From: Corynebacterium senegalense
Lineage (GTDB): Bacteria; Actinomycetota; Actinomycetes; Mycobacteriales; Mycobacteriaceae
Reading direction: 5' to 3'
DNA: 64,000 nt
NCBI RefSeq assembly: GCF_900411315.1
Contig: NZ_LS990887.1
Location: forward strand, 62,001-126,000
The translations under genes and the position numbers were made by a program. Of this stretch, positions 1-8,920 are shown piece by piece. Numbering within the stretch: position 1 is the first letter of the stretch; each line of letters begins with the position of its first letter. The notes under the pieces are model-generated. The model made no database searches and was not told where the DNA came from. It worked only from the letters and a program-made list of their open reading frames with translations.

Positions 1-1830
1 GCCCAGTTGCTTCTCGACGTCCCTCAGCTGCCGCACCAGGTCGTACCACTCCCGGATGCGCATGTAGTGGAGGAACTCCTTGAGCATCCGCTTGCGGAAG
101 GCGTTGCCGGACAGCTCGTCGCGGGAGTCCTTGATGTAGTCCCACAGCTTGAGCGAGGAGAGGAAGTCGGAGGTGGCGTCCTTGAATCGGGCGTGCGCCT
201 GGTCCGCCTGGGCCTGGAACTCGAGCGGGCGCTCGCGCACGTCCTGGATGGTCATGGCGGCGACGATGACGGTGACGTCATCGAGGACGCCGAGGCGGTT
301 GGCCTCGACGAGCATGCGGGCCATCTTCGGGTCGACGGGAATGCGCGCGATGTCGCGGCCGATGTCGGTGAGCACGGGCGCGCCGTCGCGCTCCTTGTCG
401 GTGGTGGCGCCGAGCTCGTGGAGGATGAGCAGGCCGTCGCGGATCGCCTTCGGGTCCGGGGGCTGGATGAAGGGGAACTCGGAGACGTCGCCCAGGCGCA
501 GCGAGATCATCTGCAGGATCACGCTGGCGAGGTTGGTGCGCAGGATCTCCGGGTCGGTGAACTCGGGGCGCTGGTTGAAATTGTCCTCGGAGTAGAGCCG
601 GATGGCGATGCCGTCGGCGACGCGCCCGGAGCGGCCCGAGCGCTGGTTCGCGGAGGCCTGGGAGATCTCCTCGATCGGCAGGCGCTGCACCTTCGTGCGG
701 GTGGAGTAGCGCGAAATGCGCGCGAGGCCCGTGTCCACGACGTAGTGGATGCCCGGCACCGTCAGCGAGGTCTCCGCGATGTTGGTCGACAGCACGATGC
801 GCCGGCCCGAGTGCGGGGAGAAGACGCGGTGCTGCTCGGCGTTGGACAGCCGGCCGAACAGGGGCGTGACCTCGACCCCGCGCCAGCGCTTCTTCTCGAT
901 GGCCTCCATGCAGTCGCGGATGTCGCGCTCCGAGGAGAAGAAGCAGAGGATGTCGCCCTTGCCCTCGCGCATGAGCTCCTCGACGGCCGCGACGACGCCG
1001 TCGATCATGTCGATGTCGACCTCCTTGCCCCCGACCTGCTCGACGAGCGGGCGGTAGCGGATCTCCACCGGATAGGTGCGCCCGGAGACCTCGATGATGG
1101 GGGCGGGCGTGCCGTCGGCGGAGGCGAAGTGCTCGGCGAAGCTCTCCGGGTCGATCGTCGCGGAGGTGATCACCACCTTCAGGTCGGGGCGGTGGGGCAG
1201 CAGACGCTTCAGGTAACCGAGGAGGAAGTCGATGTTGAGGCTGCGCTCGTGGGCCTCGTCGATGATGATCGTGTCGTAGGCGTTGAGGTAGCGGTCGCGC
1301 TGCATCTCCGCGAGCAGGATGCCGTCCGTCATGAGCTTGACGGCGGTGGTGGGCGAAACGCGGTCGTCGAAGCGGATGGCGTAGCCGACCGATTCCCCGA
1401 TGTCCTGGCCCAGCTCGTCCGCGATGCGCTCGGCCACCGTGCGTGCCGCCAGGCGGCGCGGCTGCGTGTGCCCGATCACACCCCGCCGGCCGCGGCCGAG
1501 TTCGAGCAGCATCTTGGGAATCTGGGTGGTTTTTCCGGAGCCGGTCTCGCCCGCGATGATGACCACTTGGTTGTCGCGCAGCAGGTCCATGATGTCCTCG
1601 CGGCGCGCGGAGACAGGCAGCTGCTCGGGGTAGGTGATCTCGGGCAGGGCGTTGGCGCGGGCGTCGACAAGCTGCGCGGCGGCGTGGATGTCGGCGGCGA
1701 TGGCCTCGAGGGCGTGCGGGGCGCGCGCCTTCTTCAGGCGGCGCTGGAACCGGCGCACCTCGCTCAGTGGCACCGCCTCGAGGCGGTCGTAGAGGTCGGC
1801 GCGGGAGACGGGGGTGGGGGAATCGTTCAT
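1..1830 (-). CDS. hrpA: ATP-dependent RNA helicase HrpA (3' part beyond the window)
   Basis: DEAH-box helicase of the HrpA family, expected to unwind RNA using ATP in the cytoplasm. The frame is open from an ATG at 1830 to the window edge, giving 610 residues of a family that is usually about 1300 long, so the C-terminal half is missing. Motif I GETGSGKT lies near residue 97, the DEAH box (IIIDEAHERS) near 188, motif III SAT near 220 and motif VI QRSGRSGR near 395. The start follows the stop of oxyR by 15 bases, so it is probably cotranscribed with oxyR on the minus strand. Helicase assignment is from visible motifs; the RNA substrate is inferred from the family. Confidence 0.93.
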   Translation of the reverse strand, partial: MNDSPTPVSRADLYDRLEAVPLSEVRRFQRRLKKARAPHALEAIAADIHAAAQLVDARANALPEITYPEQLPVSARREDIMDLLRDNQVVIIAGETGSGKTTQIPKMLLELGRGRRGVIGHTQPRRLAARTVAERIADELGQDIGESVGYAIRFDDRVSPTTAVKLMTDGILLAEMQRDRYLNAYDTIIIDEAHERSLNIDFLLGYLKRLLPHRPDLKVVITSATIDPESFAEHFASADGTPAPIIEVSGRTYPVEIRYRPLVEQVGGKEVDIDMIDGVVAAVEELMREGKGDILCFFSSERDIRDCMEAIEKKRWRGVEVTPLFGRLSNAEQHRVFSPHSGRRIVLSTNIAETSLTVPGIHYVVDTGLARISRYSTRTKVQRLPIEEISQASANQRSGRSGRVADGIAIRLYSEDNFNQRPEFTDPEILRTNLASVILQMISLRLGDVSEFPFIQPPDPKAIRDGLLILHELGATTDKERDGAPVLTDIGRDIARIPVDPKMARMLVEANRLGVLDDVTVIVAAMTIQDVRERPLEFQAQADQAHARFKDATSDFLSSLKLWDYIKDSRDELSGNAFRKRMLKEFLHYMRIREWYDLVRQLRDVEKQLG

Positions 1831-1845
1831 ATCTGCCGAACGATT

Positions 1846-2802
1846 CTAGCCCTTCAGGAGCGCTTCGCCCTTGTCCACCGCCGTGCGGTGGGCCTGCGTC
1901 ACGTAGTCGCCGAGGACCCGGTACTCCGCGGCCCGCGAGGAGCTGGCCCGGCAGACGAGCCCAATGGTGCGCTGAGCGATGACAGTCTCGTCGAAGGTGG
2001 CCAGGCCGAGTCCCGGGCGGGTGCACTCCGTGGCGATCGCGGACGCCGGCACGAGCGTCGAGCCGAGGCCGGCAACCACCAGCTGCATGATCGTGGTCAG
2101 CGAAGACGCGCGGGTGGCGGACTCGGCGGTCGACGGGGGAGCGGCGTGGACGATGCGGCACAGGTCCACGATCTGGTCGCGCAGGCAGTGGCCATCGTCG
2201 AGGAGCAGCAGGTCCAGGTCCTCGAGCACGTCCAGGGTGAGGTCGTCGTGGCCGGCCGCCGCGTGGTCCTCGCTGGTGACAACGATGAACCTCTCGTCGA
2301 ACAGCTCGTACTCGACCATGCCCGAGGTGTCCGTGGGAACGGCGAGCAGCGCGATGTCGATCTGCCCGTCGCGCAGCTGCTGCATGAGGTGGTCGGTCTG
2401 CTCCTCCACAATCCGGGGCCGCAGGTGCGGGTGCGCCTCGAGAGCGAGGCGAAGGAACTCGGGCAGGATGTACGGAGCGAGCGTGGGGATGATGCCGATG
2501 CTCAGCGGCCCGGACAAAACCCCCTGCGCCCCGCGGGAGCGGGAGACGAAGTTGTCCGCCGCCTCCAGCGTCGCCTTGGCGTACGGCAGGAGGCTCTCCC
2601 CGGTCGGGGTGACGATGACCTTGCGGGTGGAGCGCTCGATCAGCTGGATCCCCAGGCCCGTCTCGAGCGCCACGAGGGCCTGCGAGAGCGAGGGCTGCGA
2701 GATATTGAGCTTGTTCGCCGCAGTGCCGAAGTGCCGGTTCTCGGCGATGGTGACGAAGGTGCGGAGCTGCGCCAGCGTCGGACGGTATTCCTTATTGCCC
2801 AT
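1846..2802 (-). CDS. oxyR: Hydrogen-peroxide-sensing LysR-type regulator OxyR
   Basis: LysR-family transcription factor of 318 residues with an N-terminal winged helix (residues about 8-66) and a C-terminal sensing domain. Cys206 (in LDDGHCLRDQ) and Cys215 (in IVDLCRI) match the redox cysteine pair of OxyR that forms a disulfide under peroxide. In corynebacteria OxyR controls catalase, dps and iron-handling genes; that role is family knowledge. The ATG at 2802 sits 7 bases after a -10-like TACTGT, suggesting a leaderless mRNA. hrpA follows directly downstream. Confidence 0.93.
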   Translation of the reverse strand: MGNKEYRPTLAQLRTFVTIAENRHFGTAANKLNISQPSLSQALVALETGLGIQLIERSTRKVIVTPTGESLLPYAKATLEAADNFVSRSRGAQGVLSGPLSIGIIPTLAPYILPEFLRLALEAHPHLRPRIVEEQTDHLMQQLRDGQIDIALLAVPTDTSGMVEYELFDERFIVVTSEDHAAAGHDDLTLDVLEDLDLLLLDDGHCLRDQIVDLCRIVHAAPPSTAESATRASSLTTIMQLVVAGLGSTLVPASAIATECTRPGLGLATFDETVIAQRTIGLVCRASSSRAAEYRVLGDYVTQAHRTAVDKGEALLKG

Positions 2803-2809
2803 GCCTATG

Positions 2810-2838
2810 ACAGTACAAGACGCCTATAGGCGGAGGGC
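2810..2838 (-). promoter_or_regulatory. oxyR promoter with a palindrome between -10 and -35
   Basis: Read on the minus strand, TACTGT (2810-2815 on the plus strand as ACAGTA) lies 7 bases before the oxyR ATG. The 12-base perfect palindrome CGCCTATAGGCG at 2821-2832 fills the spacer, and no good -35 is visible. LysR regulators commonly autoregulate through dyad sites, so this is a candidate OxyR site; that is inference. Confidence 0.5.
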
Positions 2839-2858
2839 AAAAACGGTAGTTTTCCTTC

Positions 2859-2893
2859 GAAACATATCGGTGAAACATACCGTCTGCGGTTTT
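2859..2893. repeat. Short tandem repeat and weak hairpin between oxyR and the helicase gene
   Basis: GAAACATATCGGT (2859-2871) is followed directly by GAAACATACCGTC (2872-2884), 10 of 13 bases alike. The second copy overlaps a small stem ACCG-TCTG-CGGT flanked by A and T runs, which could act as a weak terminator for the minus-strand helicase gene ending at 2897. Confidence 0.4.
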
Positions 2894-2896
2894 GGC

Positions 2897-5470
2897 TTAC
2901 TTCTGCACGATGCGCAGTTCGCCGAGACGCACCTCCCCGGCCGCGTCGGAGGCGTCGAGGTCGACGGTGCCGTGAAGCTGGAAGGAATTGTCGCCTTCGG
3001 GGTCGTGGAAGATCTGCACGACCTCCCACACGCGCCCTGACTGGTCGGCGAGGCGGAAGAACTCCGGCCCGCGCGCGTCCGGGCCCAGCAGCAGGTCGTC
3101 GTACTCGTCGAAGTAGTCGTCCATCGCGCCGGGCCAGTCGGGCCGCGCGTCGGGGTCCAGGTAGTCCACCATCGCCTCGAGCTGCTCCTCTTTTTCCAGG
3201 GCGAACAGCTCGACCATGCGGAAGAAGTAGTTGCGCACCATGATGGTGAAGGCGCGGCGGTTGGCGGTGAGCGCGGTGGGGTCCTCCACGCCGAAGGCGA
3301 GCTCCCGGTCGAGCGCCTCCTGCGAGATGGGGGAGTCCTCGTCGGCCATGTGCGCCCACTCGTCGATGAGCGAGGAATCCACCTGGCGGATCAGCTCCCC
3401 GAGCCAGGCCACGATGTCCCCGACCTCCTCGTTCATGTACGCCTCGGGGATGGAGTGGGACAGGGTGCGCCACGCGTCGGTGAGGTAGCGCAGCACCACG
3501 CCCTCCGAGCGGGCGAGCCCGTAGGTGGCGATGACATCGGAGAAGGTCATGGCGTGCTCGATCATGTCGCGCACCACGGACTTGGGCGAGAGCTCGAACT
3601 CGCGCGCCCAGGGGTTGCCGGAGCAGAAGGTGTCGAAGGCCTCATCCAGCTCGTCCTCCAGGGGCTTGGGGTAGGTGACCTCCTCGACGATGGCCATCCG
3701 GTCCGTGTAGTCCACCCCCTCGGCCTTCAGCGCCGCGATCTCCTCGCCCCGGGCCGCCGACTGCTGGGCCTGGAGCAGCTGCCGGGGGTCGTCGAGGATC
3801 GCCTCGAACGCCGAGATGACGTCGAGGGTGTAGGTCTCCGACTCCGGGTCGAGCAGGCTCAGAAACGCGAGGGCGAAGGGAGACAGCGGCTGGTTCAGGG
3901 CGAAGTCACGGTCGAGTTCGGTGGTCAGGGTGTAGGGGCGCATGGCGGGGGAGTCCGGGGTCCGCTCGACGACGCCCGCGTTGACCAGCCCCCGGAACAG
4001 CTCCACCGCGGTGAGGATGTCGCGGTTCTGCTTGGCCCGCGTGTCGTGGTTCGTCCGCAGCAGGTGCTTCATGTGCTCGTAGCCGTCGCCGGGCCGGGCC
4101 ACGACGTTGAGCAGCATGGAGTTGGAGACGCGGAACTGGCTGCTCAGCTCCTCCGGCTCGGCCTCGGTGAGGCGCAGGAAGGTCTTCTCCGACCACGAGA
4201 CCTCCCCCTCGCGCGCGGACTTGGCGCGCAGCTTCTTTTTCTTCTTCGGGTCGTCGCCGGCGCGGCGCCGCAGCTTCGCGTTCTCGATCTCGTGCTCGGG
4301 GGCCTCCACGACCACCGAGCCCTCCGTGTCGTACCCGGCGCGGCCGGCGCGGCCGGCGATCTGGTGGAACTCGCGCGATTTCAGGATGCGCTGGCGCGTG
4401 CCGTCGTACTTGGCCAGCCCCGTCATGAGCACCGTGCGGATCGGCACGTTGATGCCCACCCCGAGGGTGTCGGTGCCGCAGATGACCTTGAGCAGACCCT
4501 GCTGGGAGAGGCGCTCGACCAGGCGCCGGTACTTCGGCAGCATTCCGGCGTGGTGCACCCCAATGCCGCGGCGCAGCAGCTTGGACAGCGTCTTGCCGAA
4601 GGTGGTGGTGAAGCGGAAGTCGCCGATCTCGGCGGCGATCGCGTCCTTTTCCTCCCGCGTCACCATGCTGATGCTCGTCAGCGCCTGGGCCCGCTCCGTC
4701 GCCTCGCGCTGGGAGAAGTGGACCACGTAGATCGGCGCCTTGCCACCGTCCAGAAGCTCCTCGAGCGTTTCGTGCACGGCAGTGAAGACGTAGCTGAAAT
4801 CCAGCGGGACGGGGCGCTGCGAGCCGCCCACATAGGTGGTTTCCCGGCCCGTGCGCTCGGTGAGGTCGCGCTCCAGCCACCCGGTGTCACCGAGGGTCGC
4901 GGACATGAGGAGGAACTGGGCCTTGGGCAGCTCGAGCAGCGGCACCTGCCACGCCCAGCCGCGGTCCGGCTCGGAGTAGTAGTGGAACTCGTCCATCACC
5001 ACCTGGTCGATGGAGGAGTTCTTGCCCTCCCGCAGGGCGATGTTGGCCACGATCTCCGCGGTCGCCGCGATGATCGGCGCGTTACCGTTCACGGTGGCGT
5101 CACCCGTCATCATGCCGACGTTCTCCGCCCCGAAAATCTCGCACAGCGCGAAGAACTTCTCGCTCACCAGCGCCTTGATCGGGGCGGTGTAGAAGGAGCG
5201 CTGCCCGCGGGCCAGCGCGATGAAGTGCGCCGCGTTGGCCACCATGGACTTGCCGGAGCCCGTCGGGGTGGCCAGGATGACGTTGTCACCGGCCAGAAGC
5301 GCCAGCGAGGCCTCCTCCTGGGCGGGGTAGAGGGAGATGCCGCGCTCCGCGGTCCAGGCGGTGAAGCTGTCCCAGACGGCCTCGTCAAAGAGGGCCTCGG
5401 GGACGTTGTCGAGGTCGGTGAGCATGTCGGCGAGAGTCACGCCCACCACCGTAGCCGACGGCCCCGACAC
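2897..5470 (-). CDS. DEAD/DEAH-box helicase with C-terminal DUF3516 region
   Basis: Superfamily 2 helicase of 857 residues, the actinobacterial type with a long C-terminal DUF3516 region. Motif I ATPTGSGKS is near residue 68, a Walker B DEFHYY replaces the usual DEAD/DEAH near 165, SATLGD forms motif III, and HQIAGRAGRAG forms motif VI near 370. A lysine-rich stretch (DDPKKKKKLRAKS) follows the helicase core. It probably acts on RNA, but the substrate is not known from sequence. It begins 20 bases after the PAC2-family gene and is likely cotranscribed with it. Confidence 0.85.
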   Translation of the reverse strand: MSGPSATVVGVTLADMLTDLDNVPEALFDEAVWDSFTAWTAERGISLYPAQEEASLALLAGDNVILATPTGSGKSMVANAAHFIALARGQRSFYTAPIKALVSEKFFALCEIFGAENVGMMTGDATVNGNAPIIAATAEIVANIALREGKNSSIDQVVMDEFHYYSEPDRGWAWQVPLLELPKAQFLLMSATLGDTGWLERDLTERTGRETTYVGGSQRPVPLDFSYVFTAVHETLEELLDGGKAPIYVVHFSQREATERAQALTSISMVTREEKDAIAAEIGDFRFTTTFGKTLSKLLRRGIGVHHAGMLPKYRRLVERLSQQGLLKVICGTDTLGVGINVPIRTVLMTGLAKYDGTRQRILKSREFHQIAGRAGRAGYDTEGSVVVEAPEHEIENAKLRRRAGDDPKKKKKLRAKSAREGEVSWSEKTFLRLTEAEPEELSSQFRVSNSMLLNVVARPGDGYEHMKHLLRTNHDTRAKQNRDILTAVELFRGLVNAGVVERTPDSPAMRPYTLTTELDRDFALNQPLSPFALAFLSLLDPESETYTLDVISAFEAILDDPRQLLQAQQSAARGEEIAALKAEGVDYTDRMAIVEEVTYPKPLEDELDEAFDTFCSGNPWAREFELSPKSVVRDMIEHAMTFSDVIATYGLARSEGVVLRYLTDAWRTLSHSIPEAYMNEEVGDIVAWLGELIRQVDSSLIDEWAHMADEDSPISQEALDRELAFGVEDPTALTANRRAFTIMVRNYFFRMVELFALEKEEQLEAMVDYLDPDARPDWPGAMDDYFDEYDDLLLGPDARGPEFFRLADQSGRVWEVVQIFHDPEGDNSFQLHGTVDLDASDAAGEVRLGELRIVQK

Positions 5471-5490
5471 GGCGGCCGGGGCCGCAGGGG

Positions 5491-6507
5491 TTAGCTGGGC
5501 TCGCTGGGCTCGCCGGGCTCGTCGCCGTTGGCGTCGTCAAGCGTGTCCGTAGAACCGTCGGAGGGCAGGCCCCGGTTGCGGTCGCGGTCCTCGATGGCGG
5601 CGAGGAAGTTCTCGAAGGCCTCTCCGATCTCCTCCCCGGACGGGGTCTGCGCCTCGCCCGGCATCATCGCGTTCGGGTGGCGCTCCCGGTAGTCCTCCAT
5701 CTCGCGGTCGTAGTGCTGCTCGAGCGCGGCCACGACCTGGGAGATCTCCTCGGAGTCCGCCGTCTGCTCCGCCAGCTGGCGGGCGACGCGCTGCATGTCG
5801 CCCTCCAGCGCACGCAGCGGGAAGGACAGACCGGAGGCGTCCGAAACCGACTGCAGCAGCTGGTAGGTCGCGTGCGGGTAGGGCGAGGCGGCGACGTAGT
5901 GGGGAACGTGGGCCGTGTAGCCCGCCACCGAGCGTCCGCGGCCGTGGAGGACCCGCTCGATCATGATCGCGGCAGAACCGGGCACGGTGACCATGCCGTC
6001 GAAGGTGTACATCGCGCCGACGAGGTCGCGGTCGTTGCCGTGGGCCGACACCACCAGCGGGCGCGTGTGCGGGGCGCCCATGGGAGCGGCGTAGAGGCAG
6101 ATGGTCTTGTCCACGTCAAAGCGCTCGACCAGATCCGCCACGGCGTCGCTGAACGCCTCCCAGCGCAGGTCCGGCTCGGGGCCAGAGAGAAGCAGGAAGG
6201 AGGTCCCCTCCTCGTCGCGCAGCACGCGCATGTCGAGCTGCAGGCTCTCCATGTTGGTGATCTCGTGCTGGGCCATCGTCACCGTCGGGCGGCGCGAGCG
6301 GTAGTCGATGAGCTCGTCGTTGCTGAAGGTGGCAACGGGGTGCGACTCCAGGGCGGCCTTGAGGTGGTCGGCGGCTCCCTCGACGGCGTGGCCCGCGTCT
6401 GCGTAGCCCTGCATGGCGATGACGAGGGTCGGGCGGTGGGACGCGCCTTCGCCCACGGCGGGAGCGGGGTACTCCAGCTCGTACATGTGACGGTCGTTCT
6501 GCGTCAT
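5491..6507 (-). CDS. PAC2 family protein (proteasome assembly chaperone-like)
   Basis: Protein of 338 residues with the PAC2 fold signature near the N-terminus (PTLVIAMQGYADAGHAVEGA) and a YRSRRPTV segment. PAC2 proteins relate to archaeal/eukaryal proteasome assembly chaperones, but corynebacteria lack a 20S proteasome in most species, so the role here is unknown. The last 60 residues are acidic and low complexity (DTLDDANGDEPGEPSEPS). A purine-rich ribosome site CAGGAGG precedes the ATG. It heads a minus-strand pair with the DUF3516 helicase. Confidence 0.8.
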   Translation of the reverse strand: MTQNDRHMYELEYPAPAVGEGASHRPTLVIAMQGYADAGHAVEGAADHLKAALESHPVATFSNDELIDYRSRRPTVTMAQHEITNMESLQLDMRVLRDEEGTSFLLLSGPEPDLRWEAFSDAVADLVERFDVDKTICLYAAPMGAPHTRPLVVSAHGNDRDLVGAMYTFDGMVTVPGSAAIMIERVLHGRGRSVAGYTAHVPHYVAASPYPHATYQLLQSVSDASGLSFPLRALEGDMQRVARQLAEQTADSEEISQVVAALEQHYDREMEDYRERHPNAMMPGEAQTPSGEEIGEAFENFLAAIEDRDRNRGLPSDGSTDTLDDANGDEPGEPSEPS

Positions 6508-6528
6508 GTCTCAACCTCCTGGGCCTAC

Positions 6529-6556
6529 AGTCTATGCGGGGCGTTGCTCCCAACAA
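6529..6556 (-). promoter_or_regulatory. Probable sigma-A promoter of the PAC2 gene
   Basis: On the minus strand, TTGTTG (plus strand CAACAA at 6551-6556) and TAGACT (AGTCTA at 6529-6534) are separated by 16 bases, giving a leader of about 15-20 bases that contains the CAGGAGG ribosome site. Confidence 0.5.
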
Positions 6557-6649
6557 CGATGTAAGCCGGTCAAACATTCCCGTAAAAGAATCCATCTTGC
6601 CGGATGCGGCCCTCCCGCGCCACCGCAGAGCCCCGCCCGGCCGCCCCGT

Positions 6650-6680
6650 CTGTGGACAACCCGCGTCTGTCCACAGTTTT
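6650..6680. other. Inverted repeat with two DnaA-box-like sequences
   Basis: CTGTGGACA (6650-6658) and TGTCCACAG (6668-6676) form a perfect 9-base inverted repeat with a 9-base loop, followed by TTTT. TGTGGACAA at 6651-6659 is the exact complement of the actinobacterial DnaA box TTGTCCACA, and CTGTCCACA at 6667-6675 differs by one base. It lies in the divergent gap between the PAC2 gene and the DUF4192 gene. It could be a DnaA target, an attenuator, or both by chance. Confidence 0.5.
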
Positions 6681-6758
6681 GCCGTTGTATCGACCCCGCC
6701 GGAGCTTCTCGACGGCGCGCCCCGGAACCACGCGTCGTGCGGAGCTGTCTGAACAAAT

Positions 6759-7889
6759 ATGGATAATGCCGCCTTCGCATCCGATCGCCCATCCGACAGC
6801 TCATCCGACCACCCGCCCACCACCACCCCCGGCGACCTCATCGCCGCGCTGCCCGGCATCCTCGGCTTCTACCCGCAGGAATCCGTCGTCCTCGTCGGGC
6901 TCGACCACCACAGCGACACCCGCTGCGCGACCCTCGGCCCCGTCATGCGCGCCGACCTGACCCACGCCGTCGAACTGTGCGACGCGCTCATGGGCCTGCC
7001 GGATGTCGCCGACCTCGCCGTGTACGCCGTCATCGTCAGCCGCATCCCCGATTCCGAGCTCGTGCGCGACGCGACGGAGGCGCTCTTCGACGCCGAGAAC
7101 AGCCGCGGCTTCATGCTTGTCGACGCCTGTTGGCACGTCTCGGAGATCGCCACCGGCACCCCCTACGACATCGTCTTCGGCCCCGCCCCCTGCGCGCCGG
7201 GGGAGGAACCCCTCGAGGACCACTGGGTGCGCGGCACCGTCGCGTCGGTCATGTCCTCTCCCGCCATGAAGGCGCTGCTGGACAACGGCGTCCTGCCCGA
7301 GCTGAGCCGGGAGGACACCTTCCGCTACTTCGACCCGCTGCCCCCGGAGGACGACGCGGACGCGGAGAACCGCGAGGCCCTGGCCCGGGTGGCGTTCTCA
7401 CGCGGCGTCGAACTGCAGGACCGGATCATGCGCGGGGACCGCGGGGCCCTCGCCGCGGCCGCCGAGGCGTGCCTGGTCGTGCACGGGGCGCCCGAACGGC
7501 CCCTGCTCGCGCCCTGGGACGAGGCGTGCGGCCACGACCTGCTCGGCGAGGAGGAGGACAGGCTCGCCGTGGCCACCATGCTCGCCCGCAGCAGGCTGCG
7601 CGACCGGCTCATCTCGGACGCCCTGACGAGCCCGCTGCCCGCCGCGCACATGATGATCGCCGTGGCCAAGACCTTCGGCGGGGTGATCCGCGCCAACGCC
7701 CTGTGCGTCTGGGCGATCATCGCGGTGGACCGCGGGCTCGTCTCCTGGGCGGTGGCCGCCCTCACGGCAGCACAGATCGAGGTGCCCGGGCACTCCTTCT
7801 CCGAAGTGCTCATCGGGGTGATCCACGTGGGCAAGCACGATGAGCTCACCGCCGCCGTGCGCGAGGGGAGCATCTCTCCCTGGAGCTAG
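6759..7889 (+). CDS. DUF4192 domain protein
   Basis: Actinobacterial protein of 376 residues whose whole length matches the DUF4192 pattern, including the opening TTPGDLIAALPGILGFYPQESVVLV segment and a C-terminal alpha-helical region. No catalytic motif or signal peptide is evident, and the function is unknown. The first 20 residues are Ser/Asp/Pro rich and the exact start is less certain than the domain. It ends 7 bases before galE, which points the other way. Confidence 0.75.
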   Translation: MDNAAFASDRPSDSSSDHPPTTTPGDLIAALPGILGFYPQESVVLVGLDHHSDTRCATLGPVMRADLTHAVELCDALMGLPDVADLAVYAVIVSRIPDSELVRDATEALFDAENSRGFMLVDACWHVSEIATGTPYDIVFGPAPCAPGEEPLEDHWVRGTVASVMSSPAMKALLDNGVLPELSREDTFRYFDPLPPEDDADAENREALARVAFSRGVELQDRIMRGDRGALAAAAEACLVVHGAPERPLLAPWDEACGHDLLGEEEDRLAVATMLARSRLRDRLISDALTSPLPAAHMMIAVAKTFGGVIRANALCVWAIIAVDRGLVSWAVAALTAAQIEVPGHSFSEVLIGVIHVGKHDELTAAVREGSISPWS

Positions 7890-7896
7890 GTGGGCT

Positions 7897-8883
7897 CTAC
7901 CCGCGCCGGGCGGCGTGGGAGCGGTCGCCGAGCTCGGAGGTGAACGCCCAGGCGTCCTCGACGATGCGCCGCAGGTTCGTGCGCGTCGGGTTCCACCCGA
8001 GCTCGGAGCGGATCTTGTCGGAGGAGGCGACGAGCACGGCGGGATCCCCGGCGCGCCGCGGCGCAACCTCTGCGGGAATCTCGTGCCCGGTGACCTCGTG
8101 GCAGGTATCGATGACCTCGCGGACCGAATAGCCCTCCCCGGAGCCGAGGTTGAAGATCCGGTGAGTGCCGGTCACGTTGCTCTCCAGGGCCAGGAGGTGG
8201 GCGTCCGCCAGGTCGGCGACGTGGATGTAGTCGCGCACGCACGTCCCGTCGGTGGTGGGCCAGTCGTCGCCGAAGATCATGATCTTGTCCCGGTAGCCCA
8301 GCGCGACCTGGAGGACCAGCGGGATGAGGTGCGTCTCCGTCTTGTGGTTTTCACCCGCGTGGCCGTGCGCGCCCGCGACATTGAAGTAACGCAGGCTGGT
8401 CGCGCCGAGTCCGTAGGCGGCGCAGTAGGAGGCGATGGCGTAGTCGATCGAGAGCTTCGTCGCCCCGTACGTGTTCGTCGGGCGCGTCGGCGCGTCCTCG
8501 GTGATCGGCACCGCCTCGGGCTCGCCGTAGGTGGCGGCGGTGGAGGAGAACACGAGGTTGTTCACGCCGTGGGCCCGCATGGCGTCGAGAAGCTCGAGCG
8601 TGACCACGAGGTTGTCCTGCCAGTACTCCTGCGGCACCTCCATCGACTCGCCGACGAGCGAGCGTGCCGCGAAGTGGATCACACCGTCGTAGCGGTCCCG
8701 GGTGAGCCCCTCGTCGATCACGTCGCCGATCCTGCCCTCCACGAGGCGGGCGCCCGCCGGCACGGCGTTGCGGTTGCCGGTGGAGAAATCGTCGATGATG
8801 GTGACGTCGTGCCCGGCGTCGAGCAGCACCGTCGCGCAGACGCTGCCGACGTAGCCGGCGCCGCCGGTGACAAGGAGTTTCAC
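7897..8883 (-). CDS. galE: UDP-glucose 4-epimerase GalE
   Basis: Short-chain dehydrogenase fold enzyme of 328 residues that interconverts UDP-glucose and UDP-galactose, supplying galactose for arabinogalactan. The NAD-binding GGAGYVGS lies at residues 7-14, a serine/threonine block (FSSTAATYG) near 125 and the catalytic YGATK near 149. It follows dtxR by 37 bases on the same strand, the dtxR-galE arrangement known in other corynebacteria, so it is probably cotranscribed. Confidence 0.95.
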   Translation of the reverse strand: MKLLVTGGAGYVGSVCATVLLDAGHDVTIIDDFSTGNRNAVPAGARLVEGRIGDVIDEGLTRDRYDGVIHFAARSLVGESMEVPQEYWQDNLVVTLELLDAMRAHGVNNLVFSSTAATYGEPEAVPITEDAPTRPTNTYGATKLSIDYAIASYCAAYGLGATSLRYFNVAGAHGHAGENHKTETHLIPLVLQVALGYRDKIMIFGDDWPTTDGTCVRDYIHVADLADAHLLALESNVTGTHRIFNLGSGEGYSVREVIDTCHEVTGHEIPAEVAPRRAGDPAVLVASSDKIRSELGWNPTRTNLRRIVEDAWAFTSELGDRSHAARRG

Positions 8884-8920
8884 GGAAAAACCTTTCGTCG
8901 GGGGTGTTTCGGGGTGAGGT

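Noticed and set aside
7..2829. Long plus-strand open frame of 940 codons opposite hrpA and oxyR
   Set aside because: It is antisense to two well-conserved genes, has an Ala/Gly/Arg/Val-rich composition without domains, and arises from high GC at third positions. Similar antisense or off-frame frames at 3350-5494, 23574-25811, 24023-27520 and 59487-60275 were discarded for the same reason.
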